DNA from: Clostridia bacterium
GTDB lineage: Bacteria > Bacillota > Clostridia > Oscillospirales > Acutalibacteraceae
Assembly: GCA_900767015.1 (NCBI GenBank)
Contig: CAAFXQ010000049.1
Location: 1 to 23,043, forward strand
Direction of reading: 5' to 3'
DNA length: 23,043 nucleotides
A program made the position numbers and the translations under genes. The notes under the pieces are model-generated. The model was not told the origin of the DNA. It did no database searches and saw nothing but the letters and a program-made list of their open reading frames with translations. The first letter of the stretch is position 1. The number at the start of each line of letters is the position of its first letter. This document shows, in pieces, positions 13,998 to 21,401 of the stretch.

Positions 13998-15887
13998 TTA
14001 TGCCTTTTTCTTTCCGGAAACCGCCTTGATGACGAACAGAGTGCCGAGCATCAGAACGAGTGTAATCGGAAGACATACATACCACTTCGGAACAAAGCCT
14101 GCGATGATGTAGCCGACGGCGGAAACGCCCGCAACGGTCAGCGCATACGGAAGCTGAGTCGAAACGTGGTTGATGTGGTCACACTGTGCACCGGCGGAAG
14201 CCATGATGGTGGTATCGGAAATCGGTGAGCAGTGGTCGCCGCAGACAGCACCTGCCATACAAGCGGAGATGGAAACGATGGTGATGGCGTCGCCGGCACC
14301 GAATACGCTCAGAACGATCGGAATGAGGATACCGAACGTACCCCATGAAGTACCGGTTGCGAACGAGAGACCGACAGCAATAACGAAGATGATTGCCGGC
14401 AGGAATGACTGGAAGGTACCTGCGGAGCCTTCAATAAGCTGAGAAATGAAGATTTTGGCGCCGAGGCTGTCTGTCATGGCTTTGAGGGTCCATGCGCAGG
14501 CAAGAATCATGATAGCGGGAACCATGGCCTTGAAGCCCTCGGGAAGAGATTCCATAATGCTCTTGAAAGAAAGCACACGTCTGATAAGATAGTAGATAAT
14601 GGTGAAGATGATGGCGATGGATGCGCCGTAAACAAGGCCGACGGAAGCGTCGCTGTTTGAGAAAGCTTCAATGAAGCCTACGGGCTCTTCCTTGTTGAAG
14701 AAGCCGCCGGAATAAATCATGCCGATAACACAGCAGACAATCAGAACGAGAATCGGAAGAACGAGGTCAATAACCTTGCCTTTTTCGTTGACTTCCATTT
14801 CGTCAACCGCCTGCTTGGTGCCGCTTGTGAACAGATCGCCGTTTTCGACTGCGTTCTTTTCGTGAAGCTTCATCGGGCCGTAGTCAAACTTCGAAACGGC
14901 AAGGAAGATCATCATAACGATGGTCATCAGGGCGTAGAAGTTAAAGGGAATCGCCTGAATGAAAAGGCTGATGCCGTTTTCGGCGCCTGCGCCTCTTGCA
15001 AAGCCGGCAACCGCCGCCGCCCACGAGGAAATCGGAGCGATGATGCAGACGGGAGCCGCCGTAGCGTCAATCAGGTAAGAAAGCTTCGCACGGGAAACGT
15101 TCTGTCTGTCGGTAACGGGACGCATAACGGAGCCGACCGTCAGACAGTTAAAGTAGTCGTCGATGAAAATCAGCACGCCGAGACAGATGGTGGCAAGCTG
15201 AGCGCCGACTCTCGTCTTGATATGCTTGGTTGCCCAGCGTCCGAAAGCCGCCGAACCGCCGGCCTTGTTCATCATGGAAACGAGAGCGCCGAGCAGAATC
15301 AGGAACAGCAGGATACCCATGTTGTACGAATCGGCAACATTCGAAACGAAGCCGTCGGAGATAACATGGTTGATGGTGCCCTCAAAGTTGCCGCCTGCGT
15401 AAAGCACGCCGCCGACGATGATACCGATAATCAGTGAGGAGTAAACCTCTTTTGTAATAAGAGCGAGTGCGATAGCAACGATAGGCGGAAGAAGTGCCCA
15501 GAATGTTGCGTAGGTCTTGACGGATTCACGAACCTTGGCGATCGCCGCCGAAACGTGGGTTTTGAAGTCGGGATCGGCTTCAAGGTTGTCGGCGTAGGAA
15601 TCGACATAAGCGTGAGCCGAGTCGCCGTCCGAAAGGTCGTAGTCCACTGCGTCCTCGCCCTCGCCGAGGGTGAATGTTGCATCCTCAGCCGGAGCCGCTT
15701 CGTCGACAGCCGGTGCTGCCGTATCGTCAGCCGGTGCTTCTGCGTCAAGCACAACTCTTGCACCGTCTGCGGCGACGGGAGCCGCATCGGTTTCGGCAAA
15801 AGCGGAAACACAGGCAGGAACGATGAAAGCGACGATGAGCATGAGCATGAGGAGCAGTCTTGCTTTGCTGCGTCTGTTGGTTTTCAT
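13998..15887 (-). CDS. NhaC-family transporter under lysine riboswitch (LysW-like)
   Basis: A 629-residue secondary transporter. Residues 1-31 look like a cleavable signal peptide. Residues 32 to about 120 are rich in Ala, Asp and Glu and would lie outside the membrane. The rest has about a dozen hydrophobic segments with NhaC-type landmarks such as FIDDYFNCLTVGSVMRP and CGDHCSPISDTTIMAS. ATG 15887 follows GGAGG by 8 bases, and the frame upstream enters the riboswitch leader. NhaC proteins are Na+/H+ antiporters, but a lysine riboswitch in front points to lysine uptake, in line with the LysW subgroup proposed from comparative genomics. The substrate is inferred from the riboswitch. Confidence 0.9.
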   Translation of the reverse strand: MKTNRRSKARLLLMLMLIVAFIVPACVSAFAETDAAPVAADGARVVLDAEAPADDTAAPAVDEAAPAEDATFTLGEGEDAVDYDLSDGDSAHAYVDSYADNLEADPDFKTHVSAAIAKVRESVKTYATFWALLPPIVAIALALITKEVYSSLIIGIIVGGVLYAGGNFEGTINHVISDGFVSNVADSYNMGILLFLILLGALVSMMNKAGGSAAFGRWATKHIKTRVGAQLATICLGVLIFIDDYFNCLTVGSVMRPVTDRQNVSRAKLSYLIDATAAPVCIIAPISSWAAAVAGFARGAGAENGISLFIQAIPFNFYALMTIVMMIFLAVSKFDYGPMKLHEKNAVENGDLFTSGTKQAVDEMEVNEKGKVIDLVLPILVLIVCCVIGMIYSGGFFNKEEPVGFIEAFSNSDASVGLVYGASIAIIFTIIYYLIRRVLSFKSIMESLPEGFKAMVPAIMILACAWTLKAMTDSLGAKIFISQLIEGSAGTFQSFLPAIIFVIAVGLSFATGTSWGTFGILIPIVLSVFGAGDAITIVSISACMAGAVCGDHCSPISDTTIMASAGAQCDHINHVSTQLPYALTVAGVSAVGYIIAGFVPKWYVCLPITLVLMLGTLFVIKAVSGKKKA

Positions 15888-15910
15888 TTTTTTGTCCTCC
15901 AATTTAAAAT

Positions 15911-15943
15911 AAAAAAATAAAGTGAGCACGAAAGGCGCCCACT
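15911..15943 (-). terminator. Riboswitch-controlled terminator
   Basis: On the minus strand AGTGGGCGC pairs with GTGCTCACT around loop CTTTC, followed by TTATTTTTTT, between the lysine aptamer and the Shine-Dalgarno of the transporter gene. This is the expected expression platform: ligand binding should favour termination. Confidence 0.85.
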
Positions 15944-15965
15944 TCAGTCATCATAACGATTTCCC

Positions 15966-16128
15966 GTGATAGCCCTCCGCTGTTGCGACAGTCGGCAGGA
16001 TATTCTCCTGACGCCCAGCCCTTGATTTCTCAAACAATCAAAGGCTTCGGCAAAGCTTCCTTTGATTTTCCGTCAGCGCCGTCTGAGCGGCTCGGGAAAA
16101 CGAATCATAAGCTTTGCACCTCTATCTC
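15966..16128 (-). promoter_or_regulatory. Lysine riboswitch (L-box) aptamer
   Basis: The minus strand carries conserved lysine-aptamer blocks in order: GATAGAGGTGCAAAGC, AAAGGAAGCTTTGCCGAAG, GCTGGGCGTCAGGAGAA, and GGAGGGCTATC. The P1 stem pairs GATAG (16122-16126) with CTATC (15968-15972). A terminator follows within 25 bases and the NhaC-family gene lies directly downstream. The class (Rfam lysine family) is assigned from these motifs by eye. The arrangement predicts repression of the transporter when lysine is plentiful. Confidence 0.93.
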
Positions 16129-16166
16129 TTATATTTGCGGTAATTTTTTACTGCAAACACATAATC

Positions 16167-16194
16167 ATTATATCAGAATAAACTGAAAAATCAA
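16167..16194 (-). promoter_or_regulatory. Promoter of the riboswitch-transporter transcript
   Basis: Minus-strand TTGATT (16189-16194), 16-base spacer and perfect TATAAT (16167-16172). A small hairpin (TTTGC-GTAA with TTAC-GCAAA, about 16134-16157) lies between it and the aptamer. Confidence 0.8.
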
Positions 16195-16228
16195 TATGAT
16201 TTTATGAATTTATTGAAAGAAATTGATT

Positions 16229-16471
16229 TTATTCTGCTTCGGAAAGTGCTCTTGCCAGCTGATCGGGGCAGGAGGTGCGCTTAAAGCCGCAGCGGATACC
16301 GGAAAGCCTTTCGATAACCTCGTCCTTTTTCATGCCTTCAACGAGGGCACCGATGCCTTTGAGGTTGCCGTTGCAGCCGCCGGTAAATTTTACGTTTTTG
16401 ACAACATCACCGTCAAGCTCGAACGTAATTTTCTGTGAGCAGACGCCGGAGGGCGTAAATTCATAAGTCAT
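16229..16471 (-). CDS. TSCPD-domain protein (TIGR03905-like)
   Basis: An 80-residue stand-alone TSCPD-domain protein. Four cysteines (C11, C33, C61, C68) are spaced as in this family, with GGCNGNLKG around C33 and the signature TSCPDQLA at 66-73. The domain is otherwise found at the C-terminus of class II ribonucleotide reductases, where it is thought to bind metal or nucleic acid; the role of the stand-alone form is not established. ATG 16471 is chosen because AAAAGGAGT is 9 bases upstream; a longer TTG start would include this site. The gene has its own promoter with an operator-like inverted repeat. Confidence 0.9.
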   Translation of the reverse strand: MTYEFTPSGVCSQKITFELDGDVVKNVKFTGGCNGNLKGIGALVEGMKKDEVIERLSGIRCGFKRTSCPDQLARALSEAE

Positions 16472-16489
16472 GTCTTTTTTACTCCTTTT

Positions 16490-16537
16490 CAATAGAATAC
16501 TGTTTTATATTCTATTGCTAAGGCCGGGTTTTGTCAA
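16490..16537 (-). promoter_or_regulatory. Promoter with inverted-repeat operator for the TSCPD gene
   Basis: Minus-strand TTGACA (16532-16537), 17-base spacer and TAGAAT (16509-16514). Perfect 10-bp inverted arms CAATAGAATA (16508-16517) and TATTCTATTG (16490-16499), 8 bases apart, enclose the -10 box and the likely transcription start. The -35 overlaps the stop codon of the preceding gene. The geometry suits repressor binding; the regulator is unknown. Confidence 0.7.
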
Positions 16538-16971
16538 GTCATAATATAAATCAGAGCAAGAAGCAGCATATCGTCCGCTCCGTCCTTGCCTAAAAGCATG
16601 ACAAGAGGAAGAATCAGGGACATATCCGTGTCCATGTTCAAAATCGACGAAAGGGGATTTATCCCGGAAAACAGCGAATTTTTCGGTGCGGTTTTTTCCT
16701 CTTTTCCGCTTTCGTGCTTTTCGTTTCCGTTTGCCGTTTTGCGGTTGTCCGGATTTCTCGGCTCTGTGTGCGGATTTTGCGGCCTCGGCTGATTTGGGAA
16801 CATCTGCCGATCGGACTGTCTTTCTCCCGACGGGAAGAAACGGGACGGCCGTTGCTGCGTCTGTGCTTTCGGCGGCTGTTCGTGAACCGCTTTTTTCTGC
16901 ATTTCACGCACCCGGTCGATTGCCTGCTGCTGCATTTTTTGAAAATCCTCTTTCGGATACTCTTCGTTCAT
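16534..16971 (-). CDS. Hypothetical protein with amphiphilic C-terminal tail
   Basis: A 145-residue protein. Its N-terminal part is a charged helix (KMQQQAIDRVREMQKKAVHE), the middle (about 30-105) is a disordered Pro/Gln/Arg/Asn-rich stretch, and the C-terminus is two short hydrophobic runs, LILPLVMLLG and MLLLALIYIM, separated by KDGADD. Such a tail could insert in or lie on a membrane. A GGGGG-type ribosome site precedes ATG 16971. It is third in the minus-strand operon from 17587; the function is not recognised. The stop codon overlaps the promoter of the TSCPD gene. Confidence 0.78.
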   Translation of the reverse strand: MNEEYPKEDFQKMQQQAIDRVREMQKKAVHEQPPKAQTQQRPSRFFPSGERQSDRQMFPNQPRPQNPHTEPRNPDNRKTANGNEKHESGKEEKTAPKNSLFSGINPLSSILNMDTDMSLILPLVMLLGKDGADDMLLLALIYIMT

Positions 16972-16983
16972 ACGCTTACCCCC

Positions 16984-17352
16984 TTACTTTTGTGAATTGA
17001 GTTCTTTGATCTTCGGAAGCACCGATAAAAGCCGTAGCATTTTTACCGCCTGGTCAACCTTCTGCTGTTTTTCGCTTGCAACAAGAGGGCGAAGCGCATT
17101 TAAAAGGTCGCACCTCGGATCCTTTTGTTCGCTGGAAAAAAGGCTCATGATCGAAGCGATTTTCGCCATCGACGCAAAGTCGAAGCCGCCCGCAAAAGGG
17201 GAGGGGGACTCAGGCGGCTTTTTCGGCTCTTCTTTTTTTGGCTCGCCGCCGAAAATGCTTTGCGCCATCGACTGAAGCGAGGCGATGTCCTCGGGACTCA
17301 AAGAAGAAATAATATCACCGAGAGAATCGGCATTTAAAGAATCAGGATTCAT
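16984..17352 (-). CDS. Hypothetical protein, middle gene of unknown cluster
   Basis: A 122-residue protein. The N-terminus has LGDIISSLSPEDIASLQSMA and QSIFGG, followed by a Pro/Lys/Glu linker (about 37-52). The C-terminal half is helical and contains LLNALRPLVASEKQQKVDQA and VKMLRLLSVLP. It resembles unnamed clostridial proteins I know by pattern, but I cannot give a function. ATG 17352 overlaps the end of the upstream gene by 11 bases, indicating coupling. No catalytic motif, cysteine cluster or membrane segment is evident. Confidence 0.78.
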   Translation of the reverse strand: MNPDSLNADSLGDIISSLSPEDIASLQSMAQSIFGGEPKKEEPKKPPESPSPFAGGFDFASMAKIASIMSLFSSEQKDPRCDLLNALRPLVASEKQQKVDQAVKMLRLLSVLPKIKELNSQK

Positions 17353-17587
17353 CTTTCTTCTCGTCTCCTTTCAGCCTTTCAAGAAACTTTTTCGCCTGCG
17401 GGGAGGACAGAATCGACTTGATCAGCTCAGGATTTTTCATTGCCCGCTTCAAGGCGGCGGTCTGTTTTTCGTTCAGATGCTTTTTGGCAAACTCGTCTAC
17501 GTTTACACTGTCCGTTTCTTTTGACTTTTTTAATTCGGAAAGAATGTCATTCATCTGTTCTTTGGTAAGATTTGTTTCATTATCCAT
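17342..17587 (-). CDS. Small helical protein, first gene of unknown cluster
   Basis: An 81-residue, highly charged helical protein, with LNEKQTAALKRAMKNPELIK then SILSSPQAKKFLERL. The first gene of a minus-strand trio, it starts at ATG 17587 with AGGTGG 7 bases upstream. The stop overlaps the following gene. No known domain was recognised; the sequence suggests a protein-protein or nucleic-acid binding helix bundle. The gene is divergent from the YfcE-like gene at 17678. Confidence 0.75.
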   Translation of the reverse strand: MDNETNLTKEQMNDILSELKKSKETDSVNVDEFAKKHLNEKQTAALKRAMKNPELIKSILSSPQAKKFLERLKGDEKKDES

Positions 17588-17619
17588 TGCAATACCACCT
17601 GCTTTATGATAAAATACTA

Positions 17620-17649
17620 TTTACAGCGATTTTTTGATCGCTTTATAAA
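17620..17649 (+). promoter_or_regulatory. Candidate promoter of the 17678-20683 operon
   Basis: TTTACA (17620-17625), then TTATAA or TATAAA (17643-17649) with a 17-18 base spacer. The spacer holds an inverted repeat, AGCGAT (17625-17630) with ATCGCT (17637-17642), that could be an operator or RNA hairpin. Confidence 0.5.
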
Positions 17650-17677
17650 ACATATGAAAAGTCCGGCGGTGATATGA

Positions 17678-18139
17678 ATGGACGTGCTTGTCGTATCGGA
17701 CAGCCACGGGATCGTGAATAATCTTACAAGAATACTCGAACGGGAAAGCGGATGTAAAACCGTTTTCTTCCTCGGCGACGGGGCAAGGGACATTGAAACG
17801 TGTAAAAACCGGTATCCCGACCGAAGCTTTATCTGCGTCAAAGGAAATAACGACTGGGGAAGTGAGGACGAGACCGAGGCGTATAAATATATTGACGGCA
17901 ATACGGTCATCGCTGTGCACGGTCACCTTTTCGGTGTACGGTACGGACTGAACGAGCTTTCGAGAAAAGCGGAATCGGTCAGGGCGAACGTCGCCTTTTA
18001 CGGACACACGCATATTCCCGATGTTAAGTTCTTGGGCGGAATATGCTTAGTCAATCCCGGGGCGGTCTGTGACGGAAGATATGCCGTTGTCTCGCTGGGT
18101 GAGGACGGACCGGTTCCGAAGCTGAAAAGTCTTTATTAA
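17678..18139 (+). CDS. YfcE-type metallophosphoesterase
   Basis: A 153-residue single-domain phosphodiesterase of the YfcE/MJ0936 family. All metal-site motifs are present: SDSHG (D8, H10), LGDG (D34), KGNND (N57-D59), VHGH (H81, H83) and YGHTH (H110, H112). The family hydrolyses phosphodiester bonds in a two-metal site; physiological substrates are mostly unknown. ATG 17678 follows GGCGGTGAT. It heads a plus-strand run of five genes, with 13 bases to the next start. Confidence 0.9.
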   Translation: MDVLVVSDSHGIVNNLTRILERESGCKTVFFLGDGARDIETCKNRYPDRSFICVKGNNDWGSEDETEAYKYIDGNTVIAVHGHLFGVRYGLNELSRKAESVRANVAFYGHTHIPDVKFLGGICLVNPGAVCDGRYAVVSLGEDGPVPKLKSLY

Positions 18140-18152
18140 AGGAGATAGACGA

Positions 18153-18779
18153 ATGAATGTTTTAATCGTGGGCTGCGGTCTTACCGGCTCAAGGCTTGCC
18201 AATCAGCTTGATGAAAGAGGCTATGATGTTTCCGTCGTTGACGAGGACAGCGCAAGATTTTCCGCCTTGAAAGACGATTTTTCGGGAATTGCCGTCTGCG
18301 GAGACGTCATGGATATGGATGTGCTGAAGAATGCGGGCTGTGAAAATGCTTCAAAGGCGCTTGTCGTCACCAAAAAAGACAACGTCAATGTTATGGTCGC
18401 ACAGATACTGAAAACCGAATTTGACGTCGAGGAGGTTTATGTGCGGGTTCTTGACCCGTCGAGAGAGTCTCTTTTCAGAAAGTTCGGGCTCAATACGATC
18501 TGTCCGACAAGATTCGAGTCGGATATCCTCTTTGACCTTGTGACCGACGAGTCGTCGGAAATCAGTTCCATCACTGTTGAGGGTGAAAGCGTTCAGTTCC
18601 TTTCGGTGAAAGCGGATAAAAGAAATTTCGGCCTGCACCCGGGCGAGGTTATCACCAAACGGCTTCAGATGCCGATTGCGGTCAAAAAGGCAACCGGCCA
18701 CATTATTCTTGCGAATGACCCCGACGCTCTGATTGAAGAGGGGGATAAAATCATCTATGCGGTGCTTTGGGACGAGTAA
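18153..18779 (+). CDS. TrkA/RCK K+ uptake regulatory protein 1
   Basis: A 208-residue RCK protein. The N-terminal Rossmann domain has GCGLTG (residues 7-12) and D30 after the second strand for nucleotide binding, then conserved RVLDPS. A TrkA-C domain fills the last 70 residues (GEVITKRLQMPIAV). RCK proteins gate TrkH/KtrB-type potassium channels in response to NAD(H) or ATP/ADP. AAAGGAG precedes ATG 18153. A second RCK gene follows after 70 bases, so the pair probably co-assembles. No membrane subunit is in the window. Confidence 0.93.
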   Translation: MNVLIVGCGLTGSRLANQLDERGYDVSVVDEDSARFSALKDDFSGIAVCGDVMDMDVLKNAGCENASKALVVTKKDNVNVMVAQILKTEFDVEEVYVRVLDPSRESLFRKFGLNTICPTRFESDILFDLVTDESSEISSITVEGESVQFLSVKADKRNFGLHPGEVITKRLQMPIAVKKATGHIILANDPDALIEEGDKIIYAVLWDE

Positions 18780-18849
18780 GGCATTGCGAAATTTACAAGA
18801 AAGGAAAAACGGACAGGCCGTAAGGCGTATCTCCGTGTTTTAAGTGGAT

Positions 18850-19509
18850 ATGGCGAATGTAGTAATTGTCGGAGCGGGGCAGCTCGGATATTTCCTGGCA
18901 AAGAATCTGCTCGACTCTCATTATAAAGTGAAGCTGATTGACATCGACAGGGACAGATGCGAAAAGATTGCATCGGCTCTCGATATTGAGGTCTGCTGCG
19001 GAGACGGAACAAGACTCGAAACGCTTGCAAGGGCGAACACGGGAAAATGCGATGTGTTCATTGCCGTTACGGGAAAGGACGAGGATAACCTGATCGCCTG
19101 CGAGATAGCCAAGCGGCAGTTCAGGGTCAACCGGACGATTTCCCGAAGCAACAACCACAAGAATATTTCTTTGATGAAAAAGCTCGGCGTTGACCTTGTG
19201 CTGGACACGACGCAGGTGATCACGCAGTTTATCGAACACGAAATCGACGGCGCTCAGGTACAGTTTATCGCCGATATCGGAACGAGCAACGCCGTGATAA
19301 GTGAATACAACATTCCGATGAAATGGTCGCTTTCGGGCAAAAAGGTCTGCGAGCTTGATGTGCCGAGCGAATGTGTTCTGGTTTACTTGAAAAGAAGCGG
19401 TATGTTCATGATTCCGCGCGGCAACACCGTCATTATGGGCGGAGACGAGATCGTTGCGCTGACGGTCGGTGCGGCCGGAAAACAACTGAAAAAGCTGTTT
19501 GAACTTTAA
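18850..19509 (+). CDS. TrkA/RCK K+ uptake regulatory protein 2
   Basis: A 219-residue RCK protein with GAGQLG (residues 8-13), D31, and the TrkA-N pattern VFIAVTGKDEDNLIACEIAK. Its C-terminal TrkA-C domain ends with TVIMGGDEIVALTVG. It is only distantly similar to the preceding RCK protein, as in organisms with non-identical partner subunits. ATG 18850 is used; GTG 18844 is an alternative and neither has a strong Shine-Dalgarno. A PAP2 gene follows after 20 bases. Confidence 0.92.
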   Translation: MANVVIVGAGQLGYFLAKNLLDSHYKVKLIDIDRDRCEKIASALDIEVCCGDGTRLETLARANTGKCDVFIAVTGKDEDNLIACEIAKRQFRVNRTISRSNNHKNISLMKKLGVDLVLDTTQVITQFIEHEIDGAQVQFIADIGTSNAVISEYNIPMKWSLSGKKVCELDVPSECVLVYLKRSGMFMIPRGNTVIMGGDEIVALTVGAAGKQLKKLFEL

Positions 19510-19529
19510 GAATCGGGGAGGTGAAAAAA

Positions 19530-20165
19530 ATGACTGCTTTATTTGACCCTTTTTTACATTTTGATTTATCAATTTTTGAATGGATTCAGACCGTACAAGG
19601 TACTTTCCTTGATAAAATCATGATTGCCATCACGACCCTGGGCGAGGGAGGCATCATCTTCATTCTTCTTGCGCTGGCTCTGATCTGTACCAAAAAATAC
19701 CGGAAAGCCGGTGTAGCGGTGTTGGTCGCTCTCGTTGTCATGGAAATCGGAAACAATCTGATTTTAAAAGAGATTTTTGCCCGTCCGAGACCGTTTAATC
19801 TGGCTGAGACCGACCCGGTCAAATACGCCTGGTGGGCAGAAGCGTACCGGTTCCCGGGCTTAGTTTCCGAACCGTCGAGCTACTCGTTCCCGTCGGGGCA
19901 TACCTCGTCCGCTTTTGCGGCGGCGATTGCCGTTTTGTGGTATGACCGGAAGATCGGAATTCCGACGACCGTTTTTGCATTCATTATGGGCTTTACGAGA
20001 ATTTACGTTGAGGTTCATTATCCGACAGACGTCATTTTCGGTGCGGTATTCGGTGTCGTTTATGCCCTTATCGGTGTTCTGATCATGAAAGCGCTTTATC
20101 CGCAGCTTGAAAAGCTTTTTGCCAAAGCGGCGGAAAAGAGAAAAGCAAAAAAAGAAGCCAAATAA
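19530..20165 (+). CDS. PAP2-family lipid phosphatase
   Basis: A 211-residue integral membrane phosphatase. The three acid-phosphatase motifs are complete: K80-x6-R87-P88, PSGH (121-124) and T156-R157-x5-H163-x3-D167. Six hydrophobic segments surround them. Such proteins dephosphorylate undecaprenyl pyrophosphate or phosphatidate on the outer face of the membrane. ATG 19530 has GGAGG (19517-19521) 8 bases before it, whereas GTG 19521 overlaps that site. It is followed 15 bases later by a GtrA-type gene, which suggests a role in polyprenyl-linked glycan metabolism. Confidence 0.93.
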   Translation: MTALFDPFLHFDLSIFEWIQTVQGTFLDKIMIAITTLGEGGIIFILLALALICTKKYRKAGVAVLVALVVMEIGNNLILKEIFARPRPFNLAETDPVKYAWWAEAYRFPGLVSEPSSYSFPSGHTSSAFAAAIAVLWYDRKIGIPTTVFAFIMGFTRIYVEVHYPTDVIFGAVFGVVYALIGVLIMKALYPQLEKLFAKAAEKRKAKKEAK

Positions 20166-20179
20166 GAAAGAAGAAGAAT

Positions 20180-20683
20180 ATGGAAAAAATCAAAAAACTG
20201 TTTCATGCACTTTTGAATAAAGAAACGATCACTTATGTGATTTTCGGCGTGCTGACGACCCTTGTCAATCTTGTCGTGTTCAAGGCGTTCGACGTGATTT
20301 TCGGCGGAAAGCTTTATCTTCTGACCAACTCGATTGCCTGGATTGCGGCGGTTGTATTCGCCTATGTTACGAATAAGCTGTTCGTTTTCGAAAGCAAAAG
20401 CTGGAAATTCGACGTGTTAAAAAAAGAGATCCCGTCCTTCATCGGGGCGAGAGTCGCTTCGTATTTTATTGAGCAGGCGGGCTTGTGGTTCTTTGTCGAG
20501 ATTCTTCATTTCGACGAAAAGACGTTCAATTTTATCATCATTACGCTCAGCGGAAAAATGGTTGCAAAGCTGATTTTAGGTGTGTTGGTTGTTATCATCA
20601 ACTACGTTCTGAGTAAGTTCATCATCTTTGCGAAAAAGGACAGAACCGGAAAGCCGGAAGCGCAGGAAGAAAACCCGGCATGA
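20180..20683 (+). CDS. GtrA-family membrane protein
   Basis: A 167-residue protein with four hydrophobic segments and the GtrA pattern: YVIFGVLTTLVNLVVF at the first segment, FAYVTNKLFVFES after the second, and NYVLSKFIIF at the last. GtrA proteins are associated with moving or handling polyprenyl-linked sugars. The C-terminal 15 residues are charged and Pro/Glu-rich. It ends the plus-strand operon; a hairpin terminator follows after 22 bases. Confidence 0.92.
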   Translation: MEKIKKLFHALLNKETITYVIFGVLTTLVNLVVFKAFDVIFGGKLYLLTNSIAWIAAVVFAYVTNKLFVFESKSWKFDVLKKEIPSFIGARVASYFIEQAGLWFFVEILHFDEKTFNFIIITLSGKMVAKLILGVLVVIINYVLSKFIIFAKKDRTGKPEAQEENPA

Positions 20684-20704
20684 ATCATAAACAATTAAAG
20701 ATAG

Positions 20705-20739
20705 AGGCTTCGAAGTATCCCGGTATTTCGAAGCCTTTT
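20705..20739. terminator. Terminator between convergent GtrA and ABC permease genes
   Basis: Ten-bp arms AGGCTTCGAA (20705-20714) and TTCGAAGCCT (20727-20736) with a 12-base loop, followed by TTTT on the plus strand. It sits between two convergent operons and may serve both. Confidence 0.8.
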
Positions 20740-20747
20740 GTTGTGCT

Positions 20748-21401
20748 TTATCGGATATCAAGCTTTAAAAAGCGTTTTGCGCTGACCTTGTACGCCGCAA
20801 GCGTTAAAACGGCAAACGACAGCGCACCCGCAAGAAGACAGAGCGTTTTCGGTACGATGTGAGTAAAGCCCGGTGTGTCCAACACGTCTTTGACATACGG
20901 TACGGCATAGCAAAGGCAGATATCAACCGCAACAAGCACGAACGAAACCACGCAGGCCTTGACAAACGGAACGCCGACCTTCGAAATGTCTTTATAATAG
21001 GAAGAGAAGAACACGAGGTTAAAAAGTCCGAACAGCAAAAGCGCCTGACCGAGCAAAACGAAGTTTGCGTCCATACCGGCGGCGTTTCCCTGCGGTGCGA
21101 TTTTTGCGCTCAGGACCGTAAACGGGGCGGCGAACAGAACGCTTAAAAGCTCAATGATACCCGTAAACAGGATTCTCGACCGGACAAGGTCGATTTTTTT
21201 TACGGGAAGAGAGAGCACAAAAACCGCATCGTTGTTTTCCCGTGCGTTAAGGCAGGTGAAAAACAGGGAAAGCGTAACGTAAAAGAACGCCACAAGGTAC
21301 GGATAATTCGGAATCAGCACCATTGTACCGAGCAGGAGCATGACCGGTACCGTCGGGTGCATCGTCAGCGTGAATTCTTTTTTTAACAGTTTACCGGTCA
21401 T
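20748..21401 (-). CDS. ABC-2 type transporter permease
   Basis: A 217-residue permease with about six hydrophobic segments and no ATPase motif. The N-terminal LLKKEF amphipathic helix, the paired segments near residues 15-50, and LPVKKIDLVRSRIL fit the small ABC-2 permease group (ABC2_membrane_5-like). ATG 21401 follows AAAAGGAGAG by 8 bases and overlaps the ATPase gene by 11 bases; the longer TTG form would include this Shine-Dalgarno. With the preceding ATPase it makes an exporter half or dimer. Substrate is unknown. Confidence 0.88.
   Translation of the reverse strand: MTGKLLKKEFTLTMHPTVPVMLLLGTMVLIPNYPYLVAFFYVTLSLFFTCLNARENNDAVFVLSLPVKKIDLVRSRILFTGIIELLSVLFAAPFTVLSAKIAPQGNAAGMDANFVLLGQALLLFGLFNLVFFSSYYKDISKVGVPFVKACVVSFVLVAVDICLCYAVPYVKDVLDTPGFTHIVPKTLCLLAGALSFAVLTLAAYKVSAKRFLKLDIR

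Noticed and set aside
14862..15437. 191-codon plus-strand open frame inside the NhaC-family gene
   Set aside because: Antisense to conserved transporter sequence, no ribosome site, and a highly polar composition without recognisable pattern.
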